NCBI GenBank assembly: GCA_902578505.1
Contig: CACHDD010000033.1
Span: forward strand, 1-10,283
Direction of reading: 5' to 3'
Length of the DNA: 10,283 nucleotides
Source of the DNA: an uncultured Bacteroidota bacterium
Lineage (GTDB): Bacteria; Bacteroidota; Bacteroidia; Flavobacteriales; UA16
In this document: positions 1-7,978 of the stretch, in pieces
How the letters are laid out: every line of letters begins with the position of its first letter
Numbering within the stretch: the first letter of the stretch is position 1
The notes under the pieces: model-generated
Told to the model about the DNA's origin: nothing
The model's input: the letters and a program-made list of their open reading frames with translations, nothing else
The model's database searches: none
Made by a program: the position numbers and the translations under genes

Positions 1-305
1 ATGTCGTGCAAGACGTTATGAAAACTACAATTACTCTTGAAAAAGTCGGCGTAATGCCCATGCCTCAAGATCTACTTGTACAATTTGAAGATGGTAGTAG
101 CATGAAATACCACATACCGCTTGTTATTATGCGTGGACACAGGCCTATACATGGCGATGAAAAGCTTGCCGAGGATTGGCCTTGGACTAATCCAACTTAT
201 CAAATAGTAGTGCCTTCTATGGGTAAGAAATTAACGAGAGTACAGCTTGACCCAATGTTAATCCAGGCTGATACAAACCTCGAGAACAACACATACTCTA
301 AGTAA
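1..305 (+). CDS. M1 family metallopeptidase, C-terminal fragment (5' end outside window)
   Basis: The reading frame is open from the left edge and stops with TAA at 303-305, so only about the last 100 residues are present. The visible part matches the C-terminal tail typical of large Bacteroidota M1 metallopeptidases: a beta-rich stretch with VGVMPMPQDLLVQFEDGS, then IPLVIMRGHRP, a WPWTNPTY motif and a final LDPMLIQADTNLENN segment (compare the usual 'iDPs..maDvnreNN' ending). The catalytic HEXXH part lies upstream and cannot be seen. The GTG at 6-8 is an internal valine codon, not a start. The family are zinc aminopeptidases, usually exported to the periplasm or outer membrane. The stop codon overlaps the bioY ATG by one base (TAATG), which suggests translational coupling. 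The family call rests on tail motifs only. Confidence 0.75.
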   Translation, partial: VVQDVMKTTITLEKVGVMPMPQDLLVQFEDGSSMKYHIPLVIMRGHRPIHGDEKLAEDWPWTNPTYQIVVPSMGKKLTRVQLDPMLIQADTNLENNTYSK

Positions 306-877
306 TGTTGTCTACTAAAATAACAGGCAACAAAACCGTTGATGAGTCTATTCTCATTGCTATTGCCTTAGGTGTGATTTGTACACTTGGCCCATTAAAG
401 ATTGATTTCGCTGCTGGCCTTCCAACTACCTTACAATCATTGTTAGTAGTGTGGTTTGCGCAAGCGTTTGGGCTAAGAGTAGGGCTTACATCAGTTTTGG
501 CATACTTAGTCTTAGGTGGTTTGGGATTTGGTGTATTCTCAGGTGGAGCATCAGGTTGGCAACACTTCATTGGAAGCAACGGAGGATTCTTACTTGCATT
601 TCCAGTAGGTGCATTTATTGCTGGCTCATTAGCACAAATCGCCTCTACCTCTGCCCTCTTTACAAAGACCAAGTTCATCTCAAGTGCCTTCATACTTTTC
701 ATAAGCCAAACTACAATCTTAGCTTTGGGATTAATTTGGCAATCAATGTTGGTAGGAGAAACAATTTCTCTAGGCATCATAATGGACATATTCCTCCCAG
801 GTTTACTAATAAAAACAGCAATTGGCACTCTTGCATTAGTCATTATTACAAGGGCCCTTACTCGAATTAAATCATGA
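305..877 (+). CDS. bioY: Biotin transporter BioY (ECF transporter S component)
   Basis: This integral inner-membrane protein of 190 residues binds biotin and serves as the substrate-specific subunit of an energy-coupling factor transporter. Recognition rests on the BioY signature order: an N-terminal helix, a 'LPTTLQSLLVVWFAQAFGLR' segment (family form: P.TLQ.L.VLLAG...G.R), then GLTSVLAYLVLGGLGFGVF, the glycine-rich GGASGWQHFIGSNGGFLLAFPVGA loop-helix region at about residues 79-102, and two further hydrophobic helices at the end. Length is normal for the family. No ATPase (BioM) or T component (BioN) is adjacent, so it is either solitary or uses a shared ECF module encoded elsewhere. It starts at the ATG overlapping the stop of the upstream peptidase and ends overlapping the next gene by four bases (ATGA), so it sits inside an operon. 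I see no biotin-repressor-type operator, as expected for an internal gene. Confidence 0.93.
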   Translation: MLSTKITGNKTVDESILIAIALGVICTLGPLKIDFAAGLPTTLQSLLVVWFAQAFGLRVGLTSVLAYLVLGGLGFGVFSGGASGWQHFIGSNGGFLLAFPVGAFIAGSLAQIASTSALFTKTKFISSAFILFISQTTILALGLIWQSMLVGETISLGIIMDIFLPGLLIKTAIGTLALVIITRALTRIKS

Positions 878-2742
878 GAATTTTTTACACCATTGCATTA
901 GTTGCATTTGCATCAATTCTAGCTGGATGTTCAAACAACAGCTCAACAAACAGCACTAAATCTCAAGCAATTTTAGATATGAAAAGAGCAACAGATCACC
1001 ACAGCTTTAGTAAGCCAAACGAAGCAATTGTAAACCACCTAGAATGGGATGCTAAGATTGATTTCGACACAAGAACTATTGAAGCTACTGCAACTTACAG
1101 TATTACTACTTCTAAGGACGCTGAAAGAATAATCCTCGACATAAGAGAATTAAATATTTCTAGCGTTAGGGTGGATGCTAAAGAAGCTTCTTATGAGATT
1201 GGAGAAGAAATGCCATTTATTGGGTCTCCCCTTGCAATCAACATTACTCCTGAATCAAAGGAAGTAAGTATAACATACACTACTCAACCTAGAGCTGACG
1301 CATTCCTTTGGGTTGAAGGAGAAAACCCATTCCTCTTCACACAAAGCCAAGCTATTCTAGCTAGAACATGGATTCCATGTCAAGATAGCCCAGGTGTTAG
1401 ATTCACTTACAATGCTTCTGTGATTGTGCCAAACAACCTCATGGCTCTTATGAGCGCAGAAAATCCTACCTCTAAAAACGAAGGTGGTATTTATGAATTT
1501 AAAATGGATCAGCCCATCCCTTCTTACTTACTGGCCTTAGCTGTTGGTGATGTGGAATTCCGTTCTGTTGGCGAACACACTGGAGTTTATGCTACACCAG
1601 ATTTAATTGACGCGGCAGAATATGAATTCTCAGAAATGGAGGATCTACTTGTTGCTGCAGAGGCACTTTATGGCAAATACAGATGGGAGCGTTATGATTT
1701 ATTGGTTCTTCCAGCTGCATTCCCATTTGGCGGGATGGAAAATCCAAGGTTAACATTTGCTACTCCTACAATTATAGCTGGAGACAGATCACTGGTTAGC
1801 CTTGTGGCTCACGAATTAGCCCATAGCTGGAGTGGTAACCTAGTAACAAACTCAACTTGGGATGATTTTTGGCTTAACGAAGGATTTACTGTGTATTTCG
1901 AACAAAGAATCATGGAGGCTGTCTATGGTCGTGAAATAAGTGAAATGTTGGCGTGTTTGAGCTACCAAGGGCTCGTTGATGAAGTCGATGAAATCATGGA
2001 CCTAAACCCAAAGGACACTCACCTAAGGCTTCACCTCAAGGACAGAAATCCAGATGACGGGATGACAGCTATTGCATATGACAAGGGATATATGTTCTTA
2101 CGAATGTTAGAAGAAACTGTTGGTAGAGAAAATTTCGACAATTTCCTTAAAACATACTTTGAAAATCACGCTTTCCAAGTAATGGATACAGACAATTTTA
2201 TCGACTACATGAATGCCAATCTCCTTACAACTGAGGAGCTCAAGCTAGCTACAAAAACTGATGAATGGATTGATGGTAAAGGTCTGCCATCAAATTGTCC
2301 AGAAGTAAAGTCAGATAGAATTGAAAAAGTTGACTTAGCTGTTGAAGGTTGGTCTAATGATTCAATAAGCACTGCTGATTTAGATTGGGAAAACTGGCTT
2401 TATCAAGAGCGTTACAGATTTCTTACAAATCTTGACGAAAACGTAAGTCTTGAGAAATTAACTGAACTCAACGAAGCATACAACATTAGCTCAACTGGCA
2501 ATAACGAAGTTTTATTTGCTTGGCTTGAACAGGCTATTAGAAAGGGACATACTGATTCTTACCCTCGTCTTGAAACCTTCTTAGTAGAAGTTGGTAGAAG
2601 GAAGTTCCTCACTCCTTTATACAGAGCTATGAAAGAGACCGGACAAACTGATATGGCCATGAACATTTACTATAATAAAGCAAGACAAAACTACCATAGC
2701 GTAGCAACAGCTACTATGGACGAGCTACTTCCTAAAGAATAA
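874..2742 (+). CDS. M1 aminopeptidase lipoprotein, leukotriene A4 hydrolase-like
   Basis: This is a complete 622-residue zinc metallopeptidase. Residues 1-19 form a lipoprotein signal with lipobox L16-A17-G18-C19, so the mature protein should be anchored by Cys19. No acidic Bacteroidota surface-export signal follows the Cys (it reads SNNSSTNS), which favours a periplasm-facing location. The catalytic core is intact: exopeptidase motif G286-G287-M288-E289-N290, zinc site H313-E314-L-A-H317 and third ligand E336 in WLNEG, with 18 residues between H317 and E336. Y402 in AYDKG aligns with the transition-state tyrosine Y383 of human LTA4H. The helical C-terminal domain (about 455-622) carries GRRKF, so R575 and K577 align with the carboxylate-binding R563 and K565. 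Related bacterial enzymes such as the cold-active aminopeptidases release N-terminal residues from peptides; true LTA4 hydrolysis is not expected. It is last in the peptidase-bioY-peptidase run, coupled to bioY by an ATGA overlap. The ATG at 874 is fixed by the signal peptide. Confidence 0.93.
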   Translation: MRIFYTIALVAFASILAGCSNNSSTNSTKSQAILDMKRATDHHSFSKPNEAIVNHLEWDAKIDFDTRTIEATATYSITTSKDAERIILDIRELNISSVRVDAKEASYEIGEEMPFIGSPLAINITPESKEVSITYTTQPRADAFLWVEGENPFLFTQSQAILARTWIPCQDSPGVRFTYNASVIVPNNLMALMSAENPTSKNEGGIYEFKMDQPIPSYLLALAVGDVEFRSVGEHTGVYATPDLIDAAEYEFSEMEDLLVAAEALYGKYRWERYDLLVLPAAFPFGGMENPRLTFATPTIIAGDRSLVSLVAHELAHSWSGNLVTNSTWDDFWLNEGFTVYFEQRIMEAVYGREISEMLACLSYQGLVDEVDEIMDLNPKDTHLRLHLKDRNPDDGMTAIAYDKGYMFLRMLEETVGRENFDNFLKTYFENHAFQVMDTDNFIDYMNANLLTTEELKLATKTDEWIDGKGLPSNCPEVKSDRIEKVDLAVEGWSNDSISTADLDWENWLYQERYRFLTNLDENVSLEKLTELNEAYNISSTGNNEVLFAWLEQAIRKGHTDSYPRLETFLVEVGRRKFLTPLYRAMKETGQTDMAMNIYYNKARQNYHSVATATMDELLPKE

Positions 2743-2748
2743 TCCTTG

Positions 2749-2765
2749 TGCTTATCTGATAAGCA
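2749..2765. terminator. Inverted repeat at a convergent gene junction (possible weak bidirectional terminator)
   Basis: TGCTTAT, CTG, ATAAGCA form a perfect 7-bp stem with a 3-base loop, plus a possible G-U pair at 2748/2766 in plus-strand RNA. It sits between the stop of the plus-strand aminopeptidase gene (2742) and the end of the minus-strand secreted-protein gene, whose TAA stop lies at 2752-2754 inside the stem. It is the only hairpin in the 9-base gap. The stem is AT-rich and has no T-run on either side, so it is not a classical intrinsic terminator. The call rests mainly on position. Confidence 0.3.
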
Positions 2766-5700
2766 TTACGTGACCGAACACCTCCTTTCTTATAGTCTGT
2801 TCACTTAGGCTATGAACCTTAACTCTGTATGTATAGGTTCCATTTGGCACATAGTAATCAGGAACACCTGCTACTCCATTATTACCTATCCAAGGCTCGT
2901 TCATGTCCAAAGTCTTAAAGACTAACTCTCCCCATCTATTATAAATTTCTAATAGGAACTTATCTGGATCAATGTCTGATCCATAAACAAAAAATGCGTC
3001 ATTTGTACCATCGTTATTTGGAGTAAATGAGGTAGGAATATAAAGATTAAAAATATCTCTAATTTCAATATCTCGTGTAACAGAATTAGTACAACCAAAA
3101 ATATCTTCAACTGTTAATGTGACAGGATAAAAACCTCCAACATCATATGGAAATGTAAAGATAGGGTCTTCCTCAAAAGAGGAGCCTATTGGATCATACG
3201 TATTAAATGTCCACAACCATGAGATTACATTTTCACTCTGAATACCATCAAATGTAATAGTAGTGTTTGGAACTCTTGCAGGCTGTGGATTTGAGTAGAA
3301 ACCTACATCTGGTAATGGATAAATATTTATATAAGACTGTTTAAATGCATCGTACTCACATCCGCCAGCTAATGAAGTAACTGATAAGCCTACATCATAG
3401 AATCCTGGATTTGCATATGTATGATTTGTATTTAACTCCGCTGCAAATTGTTCATCACCAAATGTCCAAACAGAGTTAGTTATTAGAGAAGGTTCTACCA
3501 GATTTGTAAATACAAACTCTCCTGTTCCACAAGCTTCTGTGGTATCTGCTTCAAAATCTACCTGTATAGGTGTTTCAATTGTAACATCCATACAAGCTGA
3601 AGCAGGAGGTGTTTCACAATCATCATTTACTATCACACAATACTCGCCAGTTGAAGGAGGTGCATTACTTAATTGCATACCGGATACAGTTCCTATTGGA
3701 TTTCCTTCCCAAGTCCAAGTGTACATATAACCACTTCCTGATCCGCCAAAGGAAGCACTTGCATCTAATTGAGCTTCTTCCCCACTACAAATAAAGTCAG
3801 TCCCCACTATATCTGGAAAAATTTCGCCCAGAACATTCACATTAATTGTCTCTTCACCAGAAGGACAACCATTTGGATCTTCTGCATAAATAGTATAAAT
3901 AGTACTAGATGCCGGGGAAGCTACAAATGAACCATCATTTGTTGTAACAGTATCACCAGTAACAGAATTAATCCAATTGTAAACCCAAAACTCGTCATTC
4001 TGCGTTACTGACCATGCTTGAAGAGCTACAGATGCAGATAAACAAATTACTTCATCTGGTCCTGCTAAAATCTGCATTGGAATAGGGTTTATAATCTCAA
4101 AATCATACGAATATGAACATCCAATGTTATCATAAACATTTATTGAGTAATTTCCAGGCACTAATGATTGATTCACGTAGTCAGTTCCATCGAATTCAAC
4201 TGTCTCAAGCAAATTAGATCCTTCATATAGTTCAATTATAAATGGCCCATCTGTTGTAGATTCATTTATTTCAACCTGAACTAAACCGTCATTTGCAAGA
4301 CAAGAAGGAGGCTGTTCTGAAATAGAATAATCAAATCCAGGAATTACAAGAACAGTGTCAGTAGCAGCACAATTTTCAAATCCAACTGGTGAAACATACA
4401 AAATATACTCTGTTGGTAAACCAGAAAAATCTGTAACAAAAGGTTGGGGAATTTCTGGATTGTCCAAGAATTCAGATGGCTCCCACAAGAAGTCAAACCC
4501 ACAAATATCACCACCACCACAACTGACACACCAAATCACCTCATCCATAGGCATCCATGAATCTTCACAACTTGTCGATCCGTCAGAAGTAAATTGAATA
4601 GATATACAACCATCAGGATTGAAAGCAGTAAATACTTCGCCAGCAAATGTCGCATCAAGTGTTCCCAAAATTGGTCCAGTTGCGTTTGGACCGTCATAAA
4701 TTGTACACATATCCCAACCAGCTTCCATACTACCCTGGGTAAAGTTTATTGAAAGCAATGTTCCATCCCCAGGATTGTCTGGACAATAACTATATATTGT
4801 GTTATCATTATTAGTGTAGCAATACGAATACGTTCCAGAAACATTGGCACATGTAGAGTTTCCAAAACCAGTCAAAGCACCTTCTAGTTGAACAGGATTT
4901 TGACAGAAAACCTGATCCTCTCCAGCTGTAAAAGCATTCTCAGGTCCTTGAATTACTTCTACTGTAACTGTTGTATCAAACGTGCAACTGAAATTATTTG
5001 TTACCTCAAAAGTGTAGTCGTAGAATCCTGGTTCGTCCAAAACTATTTCTGCATAGTTTAAGTTTGGCTCTTGACTTACAATTCCTGGACCAGACCAATA
5101 AGATGAATCTAATCCCAAACCAATTACTGGTGTAAATGTTGTTACACCAGGAATAAGAGCAGGATTAAAGTTTAGTCCCCATTCAAAAATGTATCCATTA
5201 TCAATTGCAAGATTATCAAGAATTGATATGGTCCACGTTCCATTTAATGGACAGCCAACAAGATCACACAAATCACCTTCAGGAGTATAAATACCAGGGT
5301 TTACAATGTTATTGTTCATTGCATTTCCACCGTTGTCAGTGTATGCAGTTGTTGTCCAATTGTCAGCATTATCAATGTTAGTTCCAATATCTGGATTTGG
5401 AGACCAACCGTAATTGTAACCTGTACCTGGCAGGTTTGTTCCATCATCTACAGCTTCACCTAAGAAGCACCCTCCACCCCCATTTGGAAATGTTAGAATG
5501 TCAACTAAAGTACCGTCTGGACATTGAATGCTAATAGCTAAATCACCTAAGTAACTATGCTCAATATTTAGAGATACAGAAAGAAGATCATCGCAATCAT
5601 CTAGAGTAGCTCCATCATCAAAAAAGTCAAAATTCAAATCACTTGAATACGAGAATCCTGCGCCATCAGCAAGATACGTTTCACCTGCAACCACTTGCGG

Positions 5701-6573
5701 TGGAAGAGCTGTCCAAGTTACTGATTGAACTGGATTTCCATCAATGAAACCAGGACTACCAACACATAATGGTGAAGTAGAAATTGCATTAAAAACGGGA
5801 ATTGTACTGACAAGTACTTGAAGTGGCTGAACGTTTAAAGATGCGCAACCGTTGTTGTCAATTACCGAAAGATTTACAATATATTCTCCTGGCTCGTCAA
5901 ATGAGTGAAATACATTACTTCCATTTGTTGCTAAATCAATTGTTCCATCGTCATAATCCCAATTCCACTCTTCAATTGTAAATCCATTTCCTGCAAATGA
6001 ACCAACATCAGCAAATTCTACAGTTTGTCCTATACAAACTCCAACACTTTGAATATCAGAATCTAAAGGTTCTGGATTGATAATAGCTGATGCTGATGTA
6101 GGGGGATCACACGGAGTAGTACATGAAACTAATCCTTCCCATCCAGGGCATCCTCCACCTCCACAACCAGAATTAGCTCCTGTACTTTGAAAAACAAAAG
6201 TTAAGCAACCAGTTGGATTATTTACTGTTGCAGTTACGGGAAGTCCTTGAAGAGCTCCACCAGTATAATCACCTAAACTATTGGCATTTACATCAGGTCC
6301 ATCGAAAATAGATAGGTAGTCGCTGTTGTTAGGGTTTGGATTTGTCTCAAGTAAAAAAGCAACAAATTCAATTGACACAGCATCACCTGGATTGTCTGGA
6401 CAAATAGTAAATGTATAATCACCTTCCGTGTAAGGCCCACCATCACCATCATCTACAAACACTCCATCACACAATTGTACTTCACCATCAAAAATCAAAG
6501 TATTTTGAGTATAGAAAGGATTTGTTACAAAAACAACGAAGATCCAAACTAAAAATGATTTAAAAAACTCCAT
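2752..6573 (-). CDS. Large secreted CUB/PKD/P-domain protein with T9SS type-B sorting domain
   Basis: This 1273-residue multidomain protein has a hydrophobic signal peptide (about 1-22). Visible modules in order are: a CUB-like domain at about 28-151 with C58-P-D-N-P-G-D; a PKD domain at about 178-256 (WNWDYDDG, HSFDEPGEY); a proprotein-convertase P-type jelly roll at about 300-470 (SYLGDLAISIQCPDGT and LNGTWTISILDN); an Ig/PKD-like stretch at about 475-545; a second CUB-like domain at about 575-683 with C597-P-D-N-P-G-D; a SprB-like repeat at about 752-830; two Ig-like domains at about 833-1000; and two PKD domains at about 1002-1171 (WTFGD, HTYANPGFYD). The end, about 1172-1273, is a gliding motility-associated/CHU_C type-B sorting domain (FTPNNDGTNDAF, YNRWGELVF, PNGTYTYRV, final GHVMLIR). 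It is probably exported by T9SS and attached to or released from the surface as an adhesin or matrix protein. No catalytic domain is visible. A 100-base AT-rich gap separates it from the upstream membrane-protein gene, with no clear TAnnTTTG promoter in it, so it is probably co-transcribed. Its ligand is unknown. Confidence 0.88.
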   Translation of the reverse strand: MEFFKSFLVWIFVVFVTNPFYTQNTLIFDGEVQLCDGVFVDDGDGGPYTEGDYTFTICPDNPGDAVSIEFVAFLLETNPNPNNSDYLSIFDGPDVNANSLGDYTGGALQGLPVTATVNNPTGCLTFVFQSTGANSGCGGGGCPGWEGLVSCTTPCDPPTSASAIINPEPLDSDIQSVGVCIGQTVEFADVGSFAGNGFTIEEWNWDYDDGTIDLATNGSNVFHSFDEPGEYIVNLSVIDNNGCASLNVQPLQVLVSTIPVFNAISTSPLCVGSPGFIDGNPVQSVTWTALPPQVVAGETYLADGAGFSYSSDLNFDFFDDGATLDDCDDLLSVSLNIEHSYLGDLAISIQCPDGTLVDILTFPNGGGGCFLGEAVDDGTNLPGTGYNYGWSPNPDIGTNIDNADNWTTTAYTDNGGNAMNNNIVNPGIYTPEGDLCDLVGCPLNGTWTISILDNLAIDNGYIFEWGLNFNPALIPGVTTFTPVIGLGLDSSYWSGPGIVSQEPNLNYAEIVLDEPGFYDYTFEVTNNFSCTFDTTVTVEVIQGPENAFTAGEDQVFCQNPVQLEGALTGFGNSTCANVSGTYSYCYTNNDNTIYSYCPDNPGDGTLLSINFTQGSMEAGWDMCTIYDGPNATGPILGTLDATFAGEVFTAFNPDGCISIQFTSDGSTSCEDSWMPMDEVIWCVSCGGGDICGFDFLWEPSEFLDNPEIPQPFVTDFSGLPTEYILYVSPVGFENCAATDTVLVIPGFDYSISEQPPSCLANDGLVQVEINESTTDGPFIIELYEGSNLLETVEFDGTDYVNQSLVPGNYSINVYDNIGCSYSYDFEIINPIPMQILAGPDEVICLSASVALQAWSVTQNDEFWVYNWINSVTGDTVTTNDGSFVASPASSTIYTIYAEDPNGCPSGEETINVNVLGEIFPDIVGTDFICSGEEAQLDASASFGGSGSGYMYTWTWEGNPIGTVSGMQLSNAPPSTGEYCVIVNDDCETPPASACMDVTIETPIQVDFEADTTEACGTGEFVFTNLVEPSLITNSVWTFGDEQFAAELNTNHTYANPGFYDVGLSVTSLAGGCEYDAFKQSYINIYPLPDVGFYSNPQPARVPNTTITFDGIQSENVISWLWTFNTYDPIGSSFEEDPIFTFPYDVGGFYPVTLTVEDIFGCTNSVTRDIEIRDIFNLYIPTSFTPNNDGTNDAFFVYGSDIDPDKFLLEIYNRWGELVFKTLDMNEPWIGNNGVAGVPDYYVPNGTYTYRVKVHSLSEQTIRKEVFGHVMLIR

Positions 6574-6673
6574 GCTTCAGGATGATTACAAACTGCAAGA
6601 TAAGGAATCAAACTTGTTATAGAAATCCCAAATTTTAAATTGAATAAACAAATACTAGGAGTATGATTTATAA

Positions 6674-7978
6674 TTACCTCTCAACCATCACCATATCTGA
6701 ATAGACTCTTTTATTTCCATCGAAGTCTATGCAAACAACTGTCCAAAAGTAAACTGATGCATTTTCAGCTAATTCCCCATTAGCGATTTCTCCTGTCCAA
6801 GGAGAGTCAAAAGATGTTGCTGAATAGACCTCAGCACCTTGGTCATCTGCAATAACAAGCTCCCATTTTTCTGTCATTCCTTTTAGTCCAAAAGGCATGA
6901 AGCTATCATATCTACCATCACCATCAGGACTAAACCTAGCAGGAGCATTCAGTTGATTCCTATTGCCTATAATTACTTCGTTTGATGTGTGGTCTTGGCA
7001 TCCAAATTGGTTGCTTGCAATTAAGTTTACTTGGTATTTGCCAGGGTTATTAAGAACAGGACTTGAAGATCCTAAAATTTCACCGTCTACAATCCAAGTT
7101 GCATCATTTGCATCAATAGTATTATCAATTAATTCAACTGGAACTTTGTTGCCTGTTATAATCCTTGGGAATGTCCACGACATGTGTGCATCAGGCTGAG
7201 GATTAATCGTAATTAAATTCTCAATAGTCCTAGTCTTAATTGCACCTTCTCCTGGAGTTATTAGAGATAATGTAACATCATAAATTCCAGGCATTTCATA
7301 AGTGTGAGTAGGATTTGGCTCAGAAGAAAAACTACCATCACCAAAGTTCCACAGATATTTCATTTTAATGTCTGAACCTTCAACTTCAAATTCTACTTGA
7401 GCTCCTACACAAGAGGTTTGGGTTGATGAATTAAAAGGCACTTCTTCCACAACAGGATCGATTTTAACAGATGGTTCATCTGTATTGCCAATTACCTCAC
7501 TTTCCTTGCTTCCATCCTTTGAAGAATTGGATTTTTCAGTTGGAGAATGTACCGTTTTTGAATGTGTAAACGACTCAGAAGAGTTGTTTTTAGAATCTAC
7601 TTCTAAGGACAATTCTGAAATTTGAAGATTATCAGAATATAAGGTCATATTGTCTGACAAGTCTATAGATGATTCGACCTCTTCAGTTGGAATTTGGCCT
7701 TTCTCTTCAACAACTTCAGTTGTAATTTCTTTTTTAGGAAGATCCTCATCAAGTTCAATGAAGTATTGGGCTACCCACATTGATGCTGCACCTATTACAA
7801 CAGCTGCTCCAATAGATAATTGAGTAGCAATTTTAGAACCAGCAGCATCAACTCCCATTGCACCAATAGCAGCTGCAGCAGCAATTCTATCCCTCATCTT
7901 GTCCCAGTTTGGTCTAGTCTCGGGTTCATGCCCCTCAAGGGTTTCCCTTATTTTATTATCGAATTTAGAATCAGACAT
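6674..7978 (-). CDS. Single-pass membrane protein: anti-sigma-like N-terminus, PKD domains, sorting-type C-terminal domain
   Basis: This 434-residue protein is encoded directly behind the ECF sigma gene and overlaps it by 8 bases (ATGTCTGA), as sigma/anti-sigma pairs often do. Residues 1-50 resemble the short cytoplasmic segment found at the start of many Bacteroidota sigma-linked membrane proteins (FDNKIRETLEGHE, then a P-x-W at P23-N24-W25, then an amphipathic stretch). It has no zinc-binding HxxxCxxC motif. One membrane helix spans about 53-73 (SIGAAVVIGAASMWVAQYF). Outside the membrane come an acidic, Ser/Thr/Glu-rich linker (about 75-185), a clear PKD domain at about 186-258 (LWNFGDGSFSSEPNPTHTYE), a second PKD/Ig-like domain at about 262-337, and at about 344-434 a domain like the type-B sorting domain (RFSPDGDGRYDSF, SPWTG, a final DMVMVER). 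The usual YNRWG motif is replaced by ADDQG. There is no cleavable signal peptide. My inference is that it restrains the sigma factor and senses an envelope signal. The anti-sigma role is unproven. Confidence 0.72.
   Translation of the reverse strand: MSDSKFDNKIRETLEGHEPETRPNWDKMRDRIAAAAAIGAMGVDAAGSKIATQLSIGAAVVIGAASMWVAQYFIELDEDLPKKEITTEVVEEKGQIPTEEVESSIDLSDNMTLYSDNLQISELSLEVDSKNNSSESFTHSKTVHSPTEKSNSSKDGSKESEVIGNTDEPSVKIDPVVEEVPFNSSTQTSCVGAQVEFEVEGSDIKMKYLWNFGDGSFSSEPNPTHTYEMPGIYDVTLSLITPGEGAIKTRTIENLITINPQPDAHMSWTFPRIITGNKVPVELIDNTIDANDATWIVDGEILGSSSPVLNNPGKYQVNLIASNQFGCQDHTSNEVIIGNRNQLNAPARFSPDGDGRYDSFMPFGLKGMTEKWELVIADDQGAEVYSATSFDSPWTGEIANGELAENASVYFWTVVCIDFDGNKRVYSDMVMVER

Noticed and set aside
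298..843. Long minus-strand open frame opposite bioY
   Set aside because: It is a mirror of a clearly recognised bioY. The predicted protein is Pro/Asn-rich with no family resemblance, and no matching minus-strand context exists.
2752..6573. Naming the large protein SprB or a subtilisin-like protease
   Set aside because: SprB is several times longer and dominated by its repeats; only one similar repeat is seen here. The P-domain has no catalytic Asp/His/Ser domain beside it.
6574..6673. Separate promoter for the large secreted-protein gene
   Set aside because: Four TTTG sequences occur on the minus strand, but none is preceded by TA at the right spacing. An ECF-type promoter cannot be excluded by eye.
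6674..7978. FecR-type or zinc-binding anti-sigma factor
   Set aside because: There is no FecR periplasmic domain and no HxxxCxxC motif. The similarity is limited to position, topology and a short N-terminal pattern.
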